From Andeanibacterium sp036384795 (GTDB lineage: Bacteria; Pseudomonadota; Alphaproteobacteria; Sphingomonadales; Sphingomonadaceae), in the NCBI GenBank assembly GCA_036384795.1, contig DASVLP010000043.1:62001-126000 (forward strand): a DNA stretch of 64,000 nucleotides, in the 5' to 3' direction. Of the stretch, positions 36,908 through 44,969 are shown piece after piece. Made by a program: the position numbers and the translations under genes. Position 1 is the stretch's first letter. The number at the start of each line of letters is the position of its first letter. The notes below the pieces were generated by a model. It was not told the origin of the DNA and did no database searches. It saw only the letters and a list, made by a program, of their open reading frames with translations.

Positions 36908-37016
36908 AAACATAGTCGGGAGAAATGCTCAGCTCGGGCGCACGCTTGATATCAAATCTGTGGATCAGACCACCCCACCTCTCGCGCGCACGAAATGCAC
37001 CTCAAAAATCTAGCCA

Positions 37017-37652
37017 TCATGCAGTATTTGGACGGTCGAGGAACCGGAAATCTTCAGGCACCGGTTCCGGCAGACGCCGGCGCGGATGCTCGCTCGTCTG
37101 CTTGGGCGGCCGCTCCAGCAGCGCTAGCGGAGGCGGCAAGTCGTTCGAGAGCATGTCCGCCCACGCTTTGGCCAGCTCGCGTCGCCGCGGCATGTAAGCT
37201 GCGCGATTGTATGCCCCCTCGACCTTTCCCTTGGGAACATGCGCCAGCATTAGGTCGATGACCTGCCGATCATGCTCTTTGCCATCGCGTTCGGCCCACT
37301 CGTTCTTGATCGTCGAGAACGCCGTCATCTCATGCCATTGCCGCGCCACCAACTCGAAGGTGGTGCGCCCGGCCTCGAGATTAGCCTGTCTCCTGAGTTT
37401 CTTTACGATGGCCGGGTCGGGGCCTTCCTCGAGTTGGGCTCGCGCGTCATCGCGCTTCGCGCGCGCATCGATGAGGCCGACCATCGGATAGATTCCGAAG
37501 TTCATCGTCTTCTGCTTGCCGTTGTAGGCGTAGTTCCATTTCCAGAGCTTCGAGCCGTTCGGCTTCACCAACAGGTAGAGCCGATGGCTGTCGGTCAGTT
37601 TGTAGGGCTTGTCGCCCGCTTTTGCTGCGCGCGCTTTCGCTTCGTTCAACAT
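37017..37652 (-). pseudogene. P4-type tyrosine integrase with internal deletion
   Basis: The N-terminal arm-binding domain (DUF4102-like: AGDKPYKLTDSHRLYLLV, WKWNYAYNGKQKTMNFGIYP) is intact to about residue 100, and the start of the core-binding domain follows. At about residue 125 it jumps directly to the very end of the catalytic domain (HDRQVIDLMLAHVP, GAYNRAAYMPRRRELAKAW). The Arg and His-x-x-Arg residues of the active site are therefore absent. The protein is 211 aa against roughly 400 for the family. The frame is kept, so it may still be translated, but it cannot recombine DNA. It lies 167 bases from tRNA-Ser, the typical arrangement for an element integrated at a tRNA 3' end. Confidence 0.85.
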
Positions 37653-37819
37653 GATAAACCTCCGAGACCACGTTATTCCGTGCCGGGACCACGCGCCGGA
37701 CCCACGCCGTAGTCGGAGGCGTGCGGACGACTGTGGCCGAACCGATTCGCTAAGCGTCAGTTTTCAGAGGGAAAATGTCGATCCCAGTGGACTTCTACGG
37801 ACCTCTGCGGAAGGTCCCG

Positions 37820-37909
37820 TGGCGGAGAGGGTGGGATTCGAACCCACGTTACGGTTGCCCGTAAACCGCATTTCGAGTGCGGCGCATTCGACCTCTCTGC
37901 CACCTCTCC
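37820..37909 (-). tRNA. tRNA-Ser (anticodon CGA)
   Basis: On the reverse strand the 90-base gene begins GGAGAGGTGGCAGAGAGGTC and ends with the complementary acceptor CCTCTCC, the discriminator G and an encoded CCA. The anticodon arm reads CCGCA-CTCGAAA-TGCGG, giving CGA. The T arm contains GGGTTCGAATCCC. The long variable arm (TTTACGGGCAACCGTAA) is that of a class II serine tRNA. It probably served as the attachment site of the neighbouring broken integrase. Confidence 0.96.
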
Positions 37910-38076
37910 GCAGGGGTGCGAGGGCGTTTTGGGAGACGCCCGGTCGGCTGGGAAGCGCGGCGGTTAGCCGAAGCTCTCGCGCTTGCCAACCCCCCGTTTC
38001 GGCCCGTTCGCCCGCCTTTGGGGATCGCAGCGCGCGCAAGCTTGTTTCACCTGCAGGGTCAATTATATTGAGCGGC

Positions 38077-38460
38077 ATGATGGATCGTGCGAAATTTTTC
38101 TCCCCCCAGGCCGGCCGCCGGATCGACGCGCCGCGCCACAGCGAGGCGCGCTTCGCGATCGGCGACGTGGTCAAGCACCGGCTGTTCGATTTCCGCGGGG
38201 TGGTGTTCGACATCGATCCGGTGTTCGCCAACAGCGAGGAATGGTACGAGGCAATCCCCCAGGACCTGCGCCCGAGCCGCGACCAGCCTTATTACCACCT
38301 CCTCGCCGAGAACGAAGATTCTTCGTACGTCGCCTATGTCAGCCAGCAGAACCTGCTGGGCGATTCCGAAGGCGGGCCGGTCGACCATCCGTCGGTTCAG
38401 CAGTTGTTCGAGGATTTCGCCAACGGCCGCTATCGCCTGCGCCGCAGCCTGACGCACTGA
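38077..38460 (+). CDS. hspQ: Heat shock protein HspQ / YccV-like hemimethylated-DNA-binding domain (127 aa)
   Basis: Small cytoplasmic protein of the HspQ/YccV family, which in enterobacteria modulates the Lon protease and DnaA turnover. The fold signature is visible: IGDVVKHRLFDFRGVVFDID, QPYYHLLAENEDSSYVAYVS and a C-terminal FEDFANGRYRLRRSL. The ATG at 38077 (a second ATG follows directly) is preferred over a far upstream start that would run through the tRNA gene. It is the first chromosomal-core gene to the right of the tRNA. Confidence 0.9.
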   Translation: MMDRAKFFSPQAGRRIDAPRHSEARFAIGDVVKHRLFDFRGVVFDIDPVFANSEEWYEAIPQDLRPSRDQPYYHLLAENEDSSYVAYVSQQNLLGDSEGGPVDHPSVQQLFEDFANGRYRLRRSLTH

Positions 38461-38476
38461 GCGCGCGCCCCGACCT

Positions 38477-39349
38477 TCAGCTTTTCAGCTTCCAGCCGCT
38501 TTTCAGCAGGCGATAGGAAACGAACGCGAGCACCGCGTTCAGCACCCCGAGCCCGAGCGCGGCGTGGAGCACCGCCTGGTTGGTGTCGCCGATGTCGCTC
38601 TGCCCGAGGAAGCCGAAGCGGAAGCCCGAGATCACGTAGAAGAACGGGTTCGCGCGGCTGATCGCCTGGAATGTCGGCGCCATGTTGTCGATCACGTAGA
38701 ACGTGCCCGACAGCAGCGAAAGCGGCTGGATCACGAAGTTGGTGATCGCCGCGTTGTGGTCGAACTTCTCCGCCCACAGCGAGGTCAACAGGCCCATGAA
38801 CGACAGCATCATGGCGCCCATCAGGCCGAACCACACCACCGCCCACGGATGATGCACCGCAATGCTGACCCCCGGCCACAGGGCCATCGCGATCGCCACT
38901 GCGCAGCCGACCAGCGCCGCGCGCGTCACCGCCGCCCCGATGATGCCGATCATCAGCTCGCCTTCGGACAGCGGCGGCATCAGGAAATCGATGATCGTGC
39001 CTTGGATCTTGCCGGCAAGGAGGGAGAAGCTCGAGTTCGCGAAAGCGTTCTGCATCATCCCCATCATGATCAGACCGGGGGCGACGAACGTCGCGAAGGG
39101 AACGCCCAGCACTACCCGGCTGCCGCGCCCCATCGCGACCGTGAAGATCACCAGGAACAGCAGTGTCGTGGCCGCCGGAGCCCAGATCGTCTGGGTCTGG
39201 ACCTTGAGAAACCGCCGAACCTCCTTAATATAGAGCGTAAGCAGCCCGATGCGGTTGAACCTGCCGATAATTGCGGTTCCATATGGCGCAAACCCGGCCC
39301 GGTTCGGGCCGGCGGGTTCGAGCGGGGCTATCGGGGCTTGATCGGCCAT
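38477..39349 (-). CDS. ABC-2 type transporter permease (290 aa)
   Basis: Inner-membrane permease of the ABC-2 family with six hydrophobic helices (for example TTLLFLVIFTVAMGRGSRVV, ALVGCAVAIAMALWPGVSI and AVLHAALGLGVLNAVLAFV) and the family segment ANPFFYVISGFRFGF. The ATG at 39349 removes an unrelated N-terminal extension. No ATP-binding subunit lies next to it, so the ATPase is presumably encoded elsewhere. It is divergent from gcrA. The substrate is unknown; a lipid, polysaccharide or drug is possible. Confidence 0.88.
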   Translation of the reverse strand: MADQAPIAPLEPAGPNRAGFAPYGTAIIGRFNRIGLLTLYIKEVRRFLKVQTQTIWAPAATTLLFLVIFTVAMGRGSRVVLGVPFATFVAPGLIMMGMMQNAFANSSFSLLAGKIQGTIIDFLMPPLSEGELMIGIIGAAVTRAALVGCAVAIAMALWPGVSIAVHHPWAVVWFGLMGAMMLSFMGLLTSLWAEKFDHNAAITNFVIQPLSLLSGTFYVIDNMAPTFQAISRANPFFYVISGFRFGFLGQSDIGDTNQAVLHAALGLGVLNAVLAFVSYRLLKSGWKLKS

Positions 39350-39419
39350 CGGGCGGCGACTATCCGCAGCCGCCCGCGCTGGCAAGCTTTGGCGCCAATG
39401 ACGAGGAATTGAGAATTCG

Positions 39420-40085
39420 ATGAGCTGGACCGACGAACGCATCTCGACGCTGACCAAGATGTGGGAAAGCGGCGCGACCGCGAGCCAGATCGCCGACGAG
39501 CTGGGCGGGGTTTCGCGCAACGCGGTGATCGGCAAGGCGCATCGCCTGGGGCTGAAGGCGCGCCCGTCGCCGGTGAAGGCGAACGAAGAGCCCGAACCTC
39601 AGGCCGGCAAGGTCAAGAAGAAAGAGGCGAAGCCCGCGCCGGTGAAAGAAGCGAAAGACCCCAGGCCCACAGCCAAGCCCGTAGCAAGCGCACCGGCGGC
39701 GGAGCAGGACACGCCGCGCCAGGCACTGCCCAACCCCTCGCCGGACATGCCCAAGATCGTCTCCGTCGGCCCCGGCGGGTTCCTCCGCCAGGGCCCTGGC
39801 GATCAGCAGCAGCCGATCCCGCCCGCCCCGCCGCGCAGGCTGGTTCCCGCCAAGCCCAGTCCCGAAATCGCCGACAAGACGAGCCTGCTCGATCTGAACG
39901 ATAAAGTCTGCCGCTGGCCAATGGGCCACCCGGGCGAGCCGGACTTCCATTTCTGCGGCGAAGCGGTGAACCCGGGCTTTCCTTACTGCGTCGCGCATTG
40001 CGGCCGTGCCTATCAGGCACAGCTGCCGCGCGGGGTGCGCCGCCCGCCCCCGCCGCTGCCGTTCGGCGGCCCGCGGGTCCGTTGA
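39420..40085 (+). CDS. gcrA: GcrA cell cycle regulator (221 aa)
   Basis: Alphaproteobacterial cell-cycle regulator that binds sigma-70 RNA polymerase and responds to GANTC methylation. The N-terminal helix-turn-helix SWTDERISTLTKMWESGATA, then SRNAVIGKAHRLGL, is diagnostic. The C-terminus carries the conserved Cys/His-rich segment CRWPMGHPGEPDFHFCGE ... YCVAHCGRAY. The middle is a Lys/Ala/Pro-rich linker (about residues 48-140) longer than in Caulobacter. It is followed by a hairpin at 40094-40109. Confidence 0.95.
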   Translation: MSWTDERISTLTKMWESGATASQIADELGGVSRNAVIGKAHRLGLKARPSPVKANEEPEPQAGKVKKKEAKPAPVKEAKDPRPTAKPVASAPAAEQDTPRQALPNPSPDMPKIVSVGPGGFLRQGPGDQQQPIPPAPPRRLVPAKPSPEIADKTSLLDLNDKVCRWPMGHPGEPDFHFCGEAVNPGFPYCVAHCGRAYQAQLPRGVRRPPPPLPFGGPRVR

Positions 40086-40093
40086 CCGCAAAG

Positions 40094-40109
40094 CTCAAGC
40101 GAGCTTGAG
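40094..40109 (+). terminator. Hairpin after gcrA
   Basis: Perfect 7-bp arms CTCAAGC and GCTTGAG with a GA loop, eight bases after the gcrA stop. No long T run follows, so it is a stem-loop that may terminate or protect the transcript. Confidence 0.4.
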
Positions 40110-40165
40110 GTAACTTTCGCCGGCGCGCCATTCTGCGGCGCGCGGCGTTGCGACCCGGATAATTC

Positions 40166-41524
40166 TTAACCTTTGGAACGGCTTGCGGGCGGGACTTGCC
40201 GGTCCACCACAAACGCCGCCGCCGAGATCAGCAACGCGCCGGCGCACATCACCGCGAAGAACGGCAGCACGCTGCCATGGCCCAGCTCGAGCAGCGCGCC
40301 GCCGAACAAGCTGGACGAGATCGCCCCGACGCGGCCCATGAAGATCCCGAAACCGATTCCGGCCGAGCGGCACGAAGGCGGATAGCCGTGGGTCAGCATC
40401 GCGTAGACTGACGCCATCCCGGCACTGAAGATCGCCGCGGTAATCCCCATCAGCACGATCACCAGCAGCCGGTCGTCCGCGCTCGGGGCGGCGGGCAAGT
40501 GCTCCACCGTCAGGCCGAACGCGAGCATGAACACGAACAGGCTGAGGCTGATGCTGGCCATCACCGCCTTCGAGCCGAACCGGTGCACCAGCACCCCGGC
40601 CAGGACCGACGCGACGATCGAGGTAAGCCCGCCGATCGACACCGCATTGCCCGCTTGCCCCAAAGTGAACCCGTGCTCGGTGAGGAACGTGGTCGACCAG
40701 TTAAGGATGCCGTAGGCGCATAGCGCGCAGGCGGTGAAAGTTACCCCGATGCCGACGTTGAGCCGCAGGTTCGAACGGTGCAGCACGCCGATCGGCGAAC
40801 CGCCGTCGTCCATGCCGGTGAAGCGCTCGGGCTCGAGCTCGAGCCGCTCGCCGAGCAGGGCGGCGGTCGCGGCTTCCGCCCGCTCGCGCTTGCCGCGCGC
40901 GATCAGGAACGAGGGGCTGTCGCGCAACACGGCGACGATCAGCGCCACCACCAGCAGCGTCGCGATCCCGAAGATCACGAACGCGGTGCGCCAGCCGTAC
41001 CCCCCGACGATGTCCGGCGCGATCCAGCCGACCACGGTCCCCCCGGCCGGAGTGCCGACCGACAGCGTCGTCACGGCGACCGAGCGCCAGCGGTCAGGCA
41101 GCCATTCGCCCGAATGCGCGATCGCGTTGGCATAGGCGGAACCGAAACCCAGCCCGCCGACCAGCCGCCAGGCGGCCATCGCCCACACCCCGCCGGCCAT
41201 CGCCGCGCCGACCGTGGCGAGCGAGAACAGCGCGGCCGCGATCGCGAGCGACCAGCGCCGCCCGATCATGTCGCCAAGCCAGCCGCCGCCCCACGAGCCA
41301 AGGCCGAAGCCGACCAAGGCGGCGCTCATCGCGATTCCGAAAGTCCCTTTGTCGACCGCGAGATCGGCCATCACCTTCGGCGCGACGATCCCCAACAGCT
41401 GCGCATCGATTCCGTCGCAGGTCAGCACCAGCATGCAGATCGCGAACGTCGCGACCGAGAACGCCTTGAGCGGCGCGCGCGAAAGGGCCTCGCTGAAAGT
41501 CGTCGCCACGCCTCGCTCTCCCAT
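40166..41524 (-). CDS. MFS transporter, aromatic acid:H+ symporter (AAHS) type (452 aa)
   Basis: Twelve-helix secondary carrier of the major facilitator superfamily. The first helix contains TCDGIDAQLLG, the DGxD-like motif characteristic of aromatic acid/H+ symporters, and the loop between helices 2 and 3 has GWLGDMIGRR. The ATG at 41524 is chosen because GGGGTGA lies upstream and the product has normal AAHS length; the frame runs on upstream. It probably imports a benzoate-type or other organic acid. It is divergent from the DUF4168 gene. Confidence 0.88.
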   Translation of the reverse strand: MGERGVATTFSEALSRAPLKAFSVATFAICMLVLTCDGIDAQLLGIVAPKVMADLAVDKGTFGIAMSAALVGFGLGSWGGGWLGDMIGRRWSLAIAAALFSLATVGAAMAGGVWAMAAWRLVGGLGFGSAYANAIAHSGEWLPDRWRSVAVTTLSVGTPAGGTVVGWIAPDIVGGYGWRTAFVIFGIATLLVVALIVAVLRDSPSFLIARGKRERAEAATAALLGERLELEPERFTGMDDGGSPIGVLHRSNLRLNVGIGVTFTACALCAYGILNWSTTFLTEHGFTLGQAGNAVSIGGLTSIVASVLAGVLVHRFGSKAVMASISLSLFVFMLAFGLTVEHLPAAPSADDRLLVIVLMGITAAIFSAGMASVYAMLTHGYPPSCRSAGIGFGIFMGRVGAISSSLFGGALLELGHGSVLPFFAVMCAGALLISAAAFVVDRQVPPASRSKG

Positions 41525-41847
41525 CTGTCTTGTCACCCCATCCGTCAGACATGCCATGCCCCCGCCGGAAAGGAAATGCGGCAAAAACCGGCTCGGCCGA
41601 ACGATAAGTCGGTGAGGTGGAGGGTGCTTTCGGCAAGACAAAACGAACAGGATTTATGAATATTTACCGTTCGCCGAGACGGAAGCACGACCCGTCCTCG
41701 ACCTCATTGAACGTCTTTCACGATATGGCCAGATGTAATCGACACAGGATTAGTCCGAACGGATGATCCTCGTTTTTGCATATAAGACAATCGATCGCCG
41801 ATCACGATGTCGGCGAGATAGATCACTCAAAAATTGGGAAAAATGCC
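41525..41847. promoter_or_regulatory. Divergent promoter region with stem-loop
   Basis: This 323-base gap lies between the MFS and DUF4168 genes. A perfect inverted repeat, CGCCGA-N8-TCGGCG (41796-41815), lies 33 bases before the DUF4168 start, either in its 5' leader or as an operator. I see no gene and no confident -35/-10 pair. Confidence 0.4.
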
Positions 41848-42360
41848 ATGAAATATCTTTCTCTTTCGACCGCTGCCGCGGTTCTGGCCACGCTGGCGGT
41901 CCAAGCGCATGCCCAGGGCGCGCCGACCCCTCCGCAAACCACCGCCCCGGCACCGGGTGCCACCGATCCGGGGGCGAGCGCCACCGATCCGGGTTCGACT
42001 GATTCCACGTCGACGACCCCCAGCTCGACCGCCCCTGGGGCGACGACGCCCGGTGCGGCGGGGGCCTCCGATACGGCGTCCCCCGGCGCGGCGGCCGGAA
42101 GCACCGCGCAAGCGAGCACGCCCGTGACCGACGCCGAAGTCGACAGCTTTGCCCAGGCGACGGTGAAGGTTCAGAAGATCAACTCCGACACCACGCTCGA
42201 CCAGACGGCCAAGCAACAGCAGATGGTCGCCGCGGTGCAGGCGGCCGGGCTCCAGCCCGCCCGCTTCAACGAGATCAGCAAGGCGATCGCCGCCGACAGC
42301 GCGCTACGTGCCAAAGTCCAGACGGCGATGGCTAAATACGCCGGACCGACCCAAGGCTAA
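41848..42360 (+). CDS. Exported DUF4168 protein with low-complexity linker (170 aa)
   Basis: It has a signal peptide (MKYLSLSTAAAVLATLAVQA) followed by about 70 residues built almost only of Pro, Ala, Thr, Ser, Gly and Asp (for example TDPGASATDPGSTDSTSTTP). A helical C-terminal domain (DAEVDSFAQATVKVQKINSD onward) fits DUF4168. That family is periplasmic or surface-linked with unknown function; in some bacteria members are stress-induced. The linker may tether the domain away from the membrane or be glycosylated (inference). A strong terminator follows at 42381. Confidence 0.85.
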   Translation: MKYLSLSTAAAVLATLAVQAHAQGAPTPPQTTAPAPGATDPGASATDPGSTDSTSTTPSSTAPGATTPGAAGASDTASPGAAAGSTAQASTPVTDAEVDSFAQATVKVQKINSDTTLDQTAKQQQMVAAVQAAGLQPARFNEISKAIAADSALRAKVQTAMAKYAGPTQG

Positions 42361-42380
42361 GCACACACTCAGGTCCGGCC

Positions 42381-42419
42381 GAGGCCGCGCGGGATTTGCC
42401 CCTCCCCCCGCGCGGCCTC
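42381..42419. terminator. Strong bidirectional stem-loop between convergent genes
   Basis: GAGGCCGCGCGGG (42381-42393) pairs perfectly over 13 bp with CCCGCGCGGCCTC (42407-42419). It lies between the DUF4168 stop and the stop of the convergent SDR operon and probably terminates both. Confidence 0.75.
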
Positions 42420-42436
42420 TTCGTATCCAAACGCGG

Positions 42437-43378
42437 TCAATCGTCGGCGATCTCGCCCCCGAACACGATCGCCTCGGTCTGTTCCGCACCGGGTGCGCGG
42501 TTGCCCGGGGCAAGCAGGTTGCGGGCCATGTCGGCGCGCATCGTCTCGAACACCACGCGACCCTTTGGTGGGTCCTGTTCCGGGAAAGCCGCTTCGAGCT
42601 CGCGGTTGAGCGCCTTTACCTCGTCGAGAAATTCGCGGTTGGTGAAGATGTGGAACCGGTTCTGCTTGATCGCCTCGACCACGGCGCGGCCGGTGTCGAG
42701 CGGGTCGACCCCGGTGCGCGCCGCTTCCCACAGCGCCTTCTGGAAATCATTGGCGGTCTCCTCGCGAAAATCGACGTCCGGCCGATCTTCCGGCGGGAAC
42801 AGCATGCCGGTGCGGGTCGCGCCGGGAAACAGGCACGAGACCCCGATGCCGAGCGGCGCGAGCTGCATCCTCAGGCTCTCGGCATAGCCGCGCACCGCGT
42901 ACTTCGAAGCGGAATAGGCCGCAAAGCCGATCAGCGGCACCACGCCCGCCATCGAACTGGTACAGACCACGTGCCCGCCCTCGCCTTGCGCCTTGATGAT
43001 CGGCACGATCAGCTTGGTGCCATTGAGCACGCCGCCGAAGTTGACCGCCATCACGCGATCGAAATCGTCGAACTCGGGATCGTCGGCAGTGCCCCCGCCG
43101 TTGACCCCGGCGTTGTTGCACAGCACGTGGATCTTGCCGAACGCGGCGAGCGCCTCGTCGACTGCGGCCCTGAGGTTCGCGCGATCGGCGACGTTGGCCT
43201 TCACGAAATGGGCCGCATTGCTGCCCTTGAGCGTCTCGCGCGCCTTGGCGAGGTATGCATCGCTCCAGTCCGCGATCACCACTTTCATGCCCTCGGCCAG
43301 GAACGCGCGGGCCATGCCGAAGCCGATCCCGTTCGCGCCGCCGGTGATGAAGGCGACTTTGCCCTCCAAGTCCTGCAT
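42437..43378 (-). CDS. Short-chain dehydrogenase/reductase (313 aa)
   Basis: Classical SDR with an N-terminal Rossmann fold. The cofactor motif is TGGANGIG, the structural motif CNNAG, and the catalytic Ser lies in CTSSMAGV with Tyr/Lys in YSASK. The C-terminal 60 residues are longer than in minimal SDRs. It is the third gene of a reverse-strand operon (GlcG-like, SDR, SDR; 8- and 12-base gaps). It oxidises or reduces an unknown hydroxyl/keto substrate with NAD(P). Confidence 0.92.
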   Translation of the reverse strand: MQDLEGKVAFITGGANGIGFGMARAFLAEGMKVVIADWSDAYLAKARETLKGSNAAHFVKANVADRANLRAAVDEALAAFGKIHVLCNNAGVNGGGTADDPEFDDFDRVMAVNFGGVLNGTKLIVPIIKAQGEGGHVVCTSSMAGVVPLIGFAAYSASKYAVRGYAESLRMQLAPLGIGVSCLFPGATRTGMLFPPEDRPDVDFREETANDFQKALWEAARTGVDPLDTGRAVVEAIKQNRFHIFTNREFLDEVKALNRELEAAFPEQDPPKGRVVFETMRADMARNLLAPGNRAPGAEQTEAIVFGGEIADD

Positions 43379-43390
43379 GCGGGCGCTCCT

Positions 43391-44260
43391 TTATTCTTCC
43401 CGATAGTTGCTGAAGCTGTCGAACACTTCCTTGGTGTCGGGCGTCGCCGCGAGCACCGCCTCGGCCCGGGCCCGCATCGCGTCCTTGAAGAAGCCGTGGG
43501 TGACCAGATAGGTCGCGTTCGAGAGGATGCCGTCGGCCACCAGGTTGCCGACCTCGACCGGGTCCTTCCAGTTGCCGCCGACGATCCGGCGCGAAAGCTT
43601 CCGCTCGCTGGCGACGAAGCCGCTCTCTGCGCGCAAGTGCTCCGGCCGGTTGTCGATCGTCTCGTGGATGCGGCTTTTCACCGGCCCCGGCAGCAGGATC
43701 GAAACGCCGATGTCGTGGTTGGCAAGCTCCGCCTTCACCGCCTCGCAGAAATGGCACACGGCGGCCTTGCTCGCGGCATAGATCGCCATCTGCGGCGGCA
43801 TCACCACTTCGGCGGCGAGACTGGCGGTCGAGACGATGTGCCCGCCGCGGCCATGAGCGATCATCTGCGGCATGATTTCGGTGAAGCCGTTGATCACCCC
43901 GCCCAGGTTCACGCCGAAGCCGAAATCGTAGTCGGCATAGGTCGCCTCGAGCAGCGGGCCCTCGAGCCCGACGCCGGCGTTGTTTACCAGAATGTCGATC
44001 CCGCCGAACTCATCCTGCATCCGCTTGGCGGCATCGCGGTATCTCTCGCGCGAGGTGACGTCGAGCTGGAGCGCCGAAACCGCGTTCGAGCGGCCGCCGC
44101 CGGCGAATTCGGCGAGCGCATCGTCGATATGGTCCTGCCGCAAGTCGGCCAGCACCACCTGTGCGCCGCGTTCGACCAGCACTTTGGCGATCCCGAGCCC
44201 GATCCCGCTCGCCCCACCGGTGACGAACGCGATCTTTCCTTCGAACGATGTAATCGGCAT
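43391..44260 (-). CDS. Short-chain dehydrogenase/reductase (289 aa)
   Basis: Second SDR of the operon, with TGGASGIG (cofactor), VNNAG, the catalytic Ser in STASLAAE and YAASK. The ATG at 44260 has AGGAGCAAGG directly upstream; a longer frame upstream has no signal for translation. It is paralogous to the following gene (same KxxxGI...HGFF and DSFSNYREE-type ending in part), suggesting a local duplication. Co-transcribed with a GlcG-like protein gene. Confidence 0.92.
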   Translation of the reverse strand: MPITSFEGKIAFVTGGASGIGLGIAKVLVERGAQVVLADLRQDHIDDALAEFAGGGRSNAVSALQLDVTSRERYRDAAKRMQDEFGGIDILVNNAGVGLEGPLLEATYADYDFGFGVNLGGVINGFTEIMPQMIAHGRGGHIVSTASLAAEVVMPPQMAIYAASKAAVCHFCEAVKAELANHDIGVSILLPGPVKSRIHETIDNRPEHLRAESGFVASERKLSRRIVGGNWKDPVEVGNLVADGILSNATYLVTHGFFKDAMRARAEAVLAATPDTKEVFDSFSNYREE

Positions 44261-44268
44261 CCTTGCTC

Positions 44269-44736
44269 CTATCGTGCTGGTGTTTCCTTGAGGCCCGCGG
44301 CCGCGACCGCCGCTTTCGCGCACGCGAGATCGCCGTCCGGGCTCGATCCCGAAACCCCGATCGCGCCGAGCGGAGCCCCTTGAGCGGTATAGAACGCCAC
44401 CCCGCCGGGAAACGTCGCCACGCCGGGGATCGCCGGATCCCACTTGGCCATGTCCGCGCTCGGCACGCGATAATTCATCGCCGCCTTGGCCTTCCACATC
44501 GCAAGCTCGCTCGAGACGTTCACGATTCCGTCCATCAGCGCGAACGCGACCATCCGGCCCTCGTCGTCGTAGATCGCGATCGCGACGCCGGCCTTGCGCT
44601 CGCTCGCATAGGCGACGCAGGCGTCGCGCATCTTTGCCGCGGTCGCATAGTCGAGCATCGGCCGCGCGCTTTGTGCCGCGGCGGGCGCGGCGAGCAAAAG
44701 TGCGGCCGCGGCGATTGTTTCAAACTCAGTCCGCAT
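44269..44736 (-). CDS. Exported GlcG/HbpS-family heme-binding-like protein (155 aa)
   Basis: Small protein of the GlcG/HbpS (DUF336) family with a signal peptide (AAAALLLAAPAAAQ). Conserved features are VAIAIYDDEGRMVAFALMDG, AKAAMNYRVPS and the C-terminal GAIGVSGSSPDGDLACAKAA. HbpS members bind heme or cobalamin and act in redox sensing; the precise role here is unknown. It is the first gene of the operon with two SDRs, so it may assist or sense their substrate. Confidence 0.88.
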   Translation of the reverse strand: MRTEFETIAAAALLLAAPAAAQSARPMLDYATAAKMRDACVAYASERKAGVAIAIYDDEGRMVAFALMDGIVNVSSELAMWKAKAAMNYRVPSADMAKWDPAIPGVATFPGGVAFYTAQGAPLGAIGVSGSSPDGDLACAKAAVAAAGLKETPAR

Positions 44737-44969
44737 CGCCTCCTCGCCTTTTGCGCCAGCATCGCATGGGCCATCATGCAGCGCTGCGCAAGCGGCGCGG
44801 CCGGCCGAGGTGCGTTCGCTCCACGCGGAGTCCGTGCCTCGGAAACATTCCGAGTTTCTCCCCTGCCGGCCGCGGGCAGCTCGTCCATAAGTATAAGTAA
44901 TCTCACCTAGAGTGCGATAAGCCAGTCGAACCTCGCCTTCGGCTAATCTGCGACTTTCCGGCCGAGGTT

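Noticed and set aside
36908..37016. Search for the second attachment site of the broken integrase
   Set aside because: No clear copy of the tRNA 3' end was found here or in a visual search to the left; the other end may be outside the window.
37609..38076. Upstream extension of hspQ
   Set aside because: It would cross the tRNA-Ser gene on the opposite strand; the HspQ domain starts at 38077.
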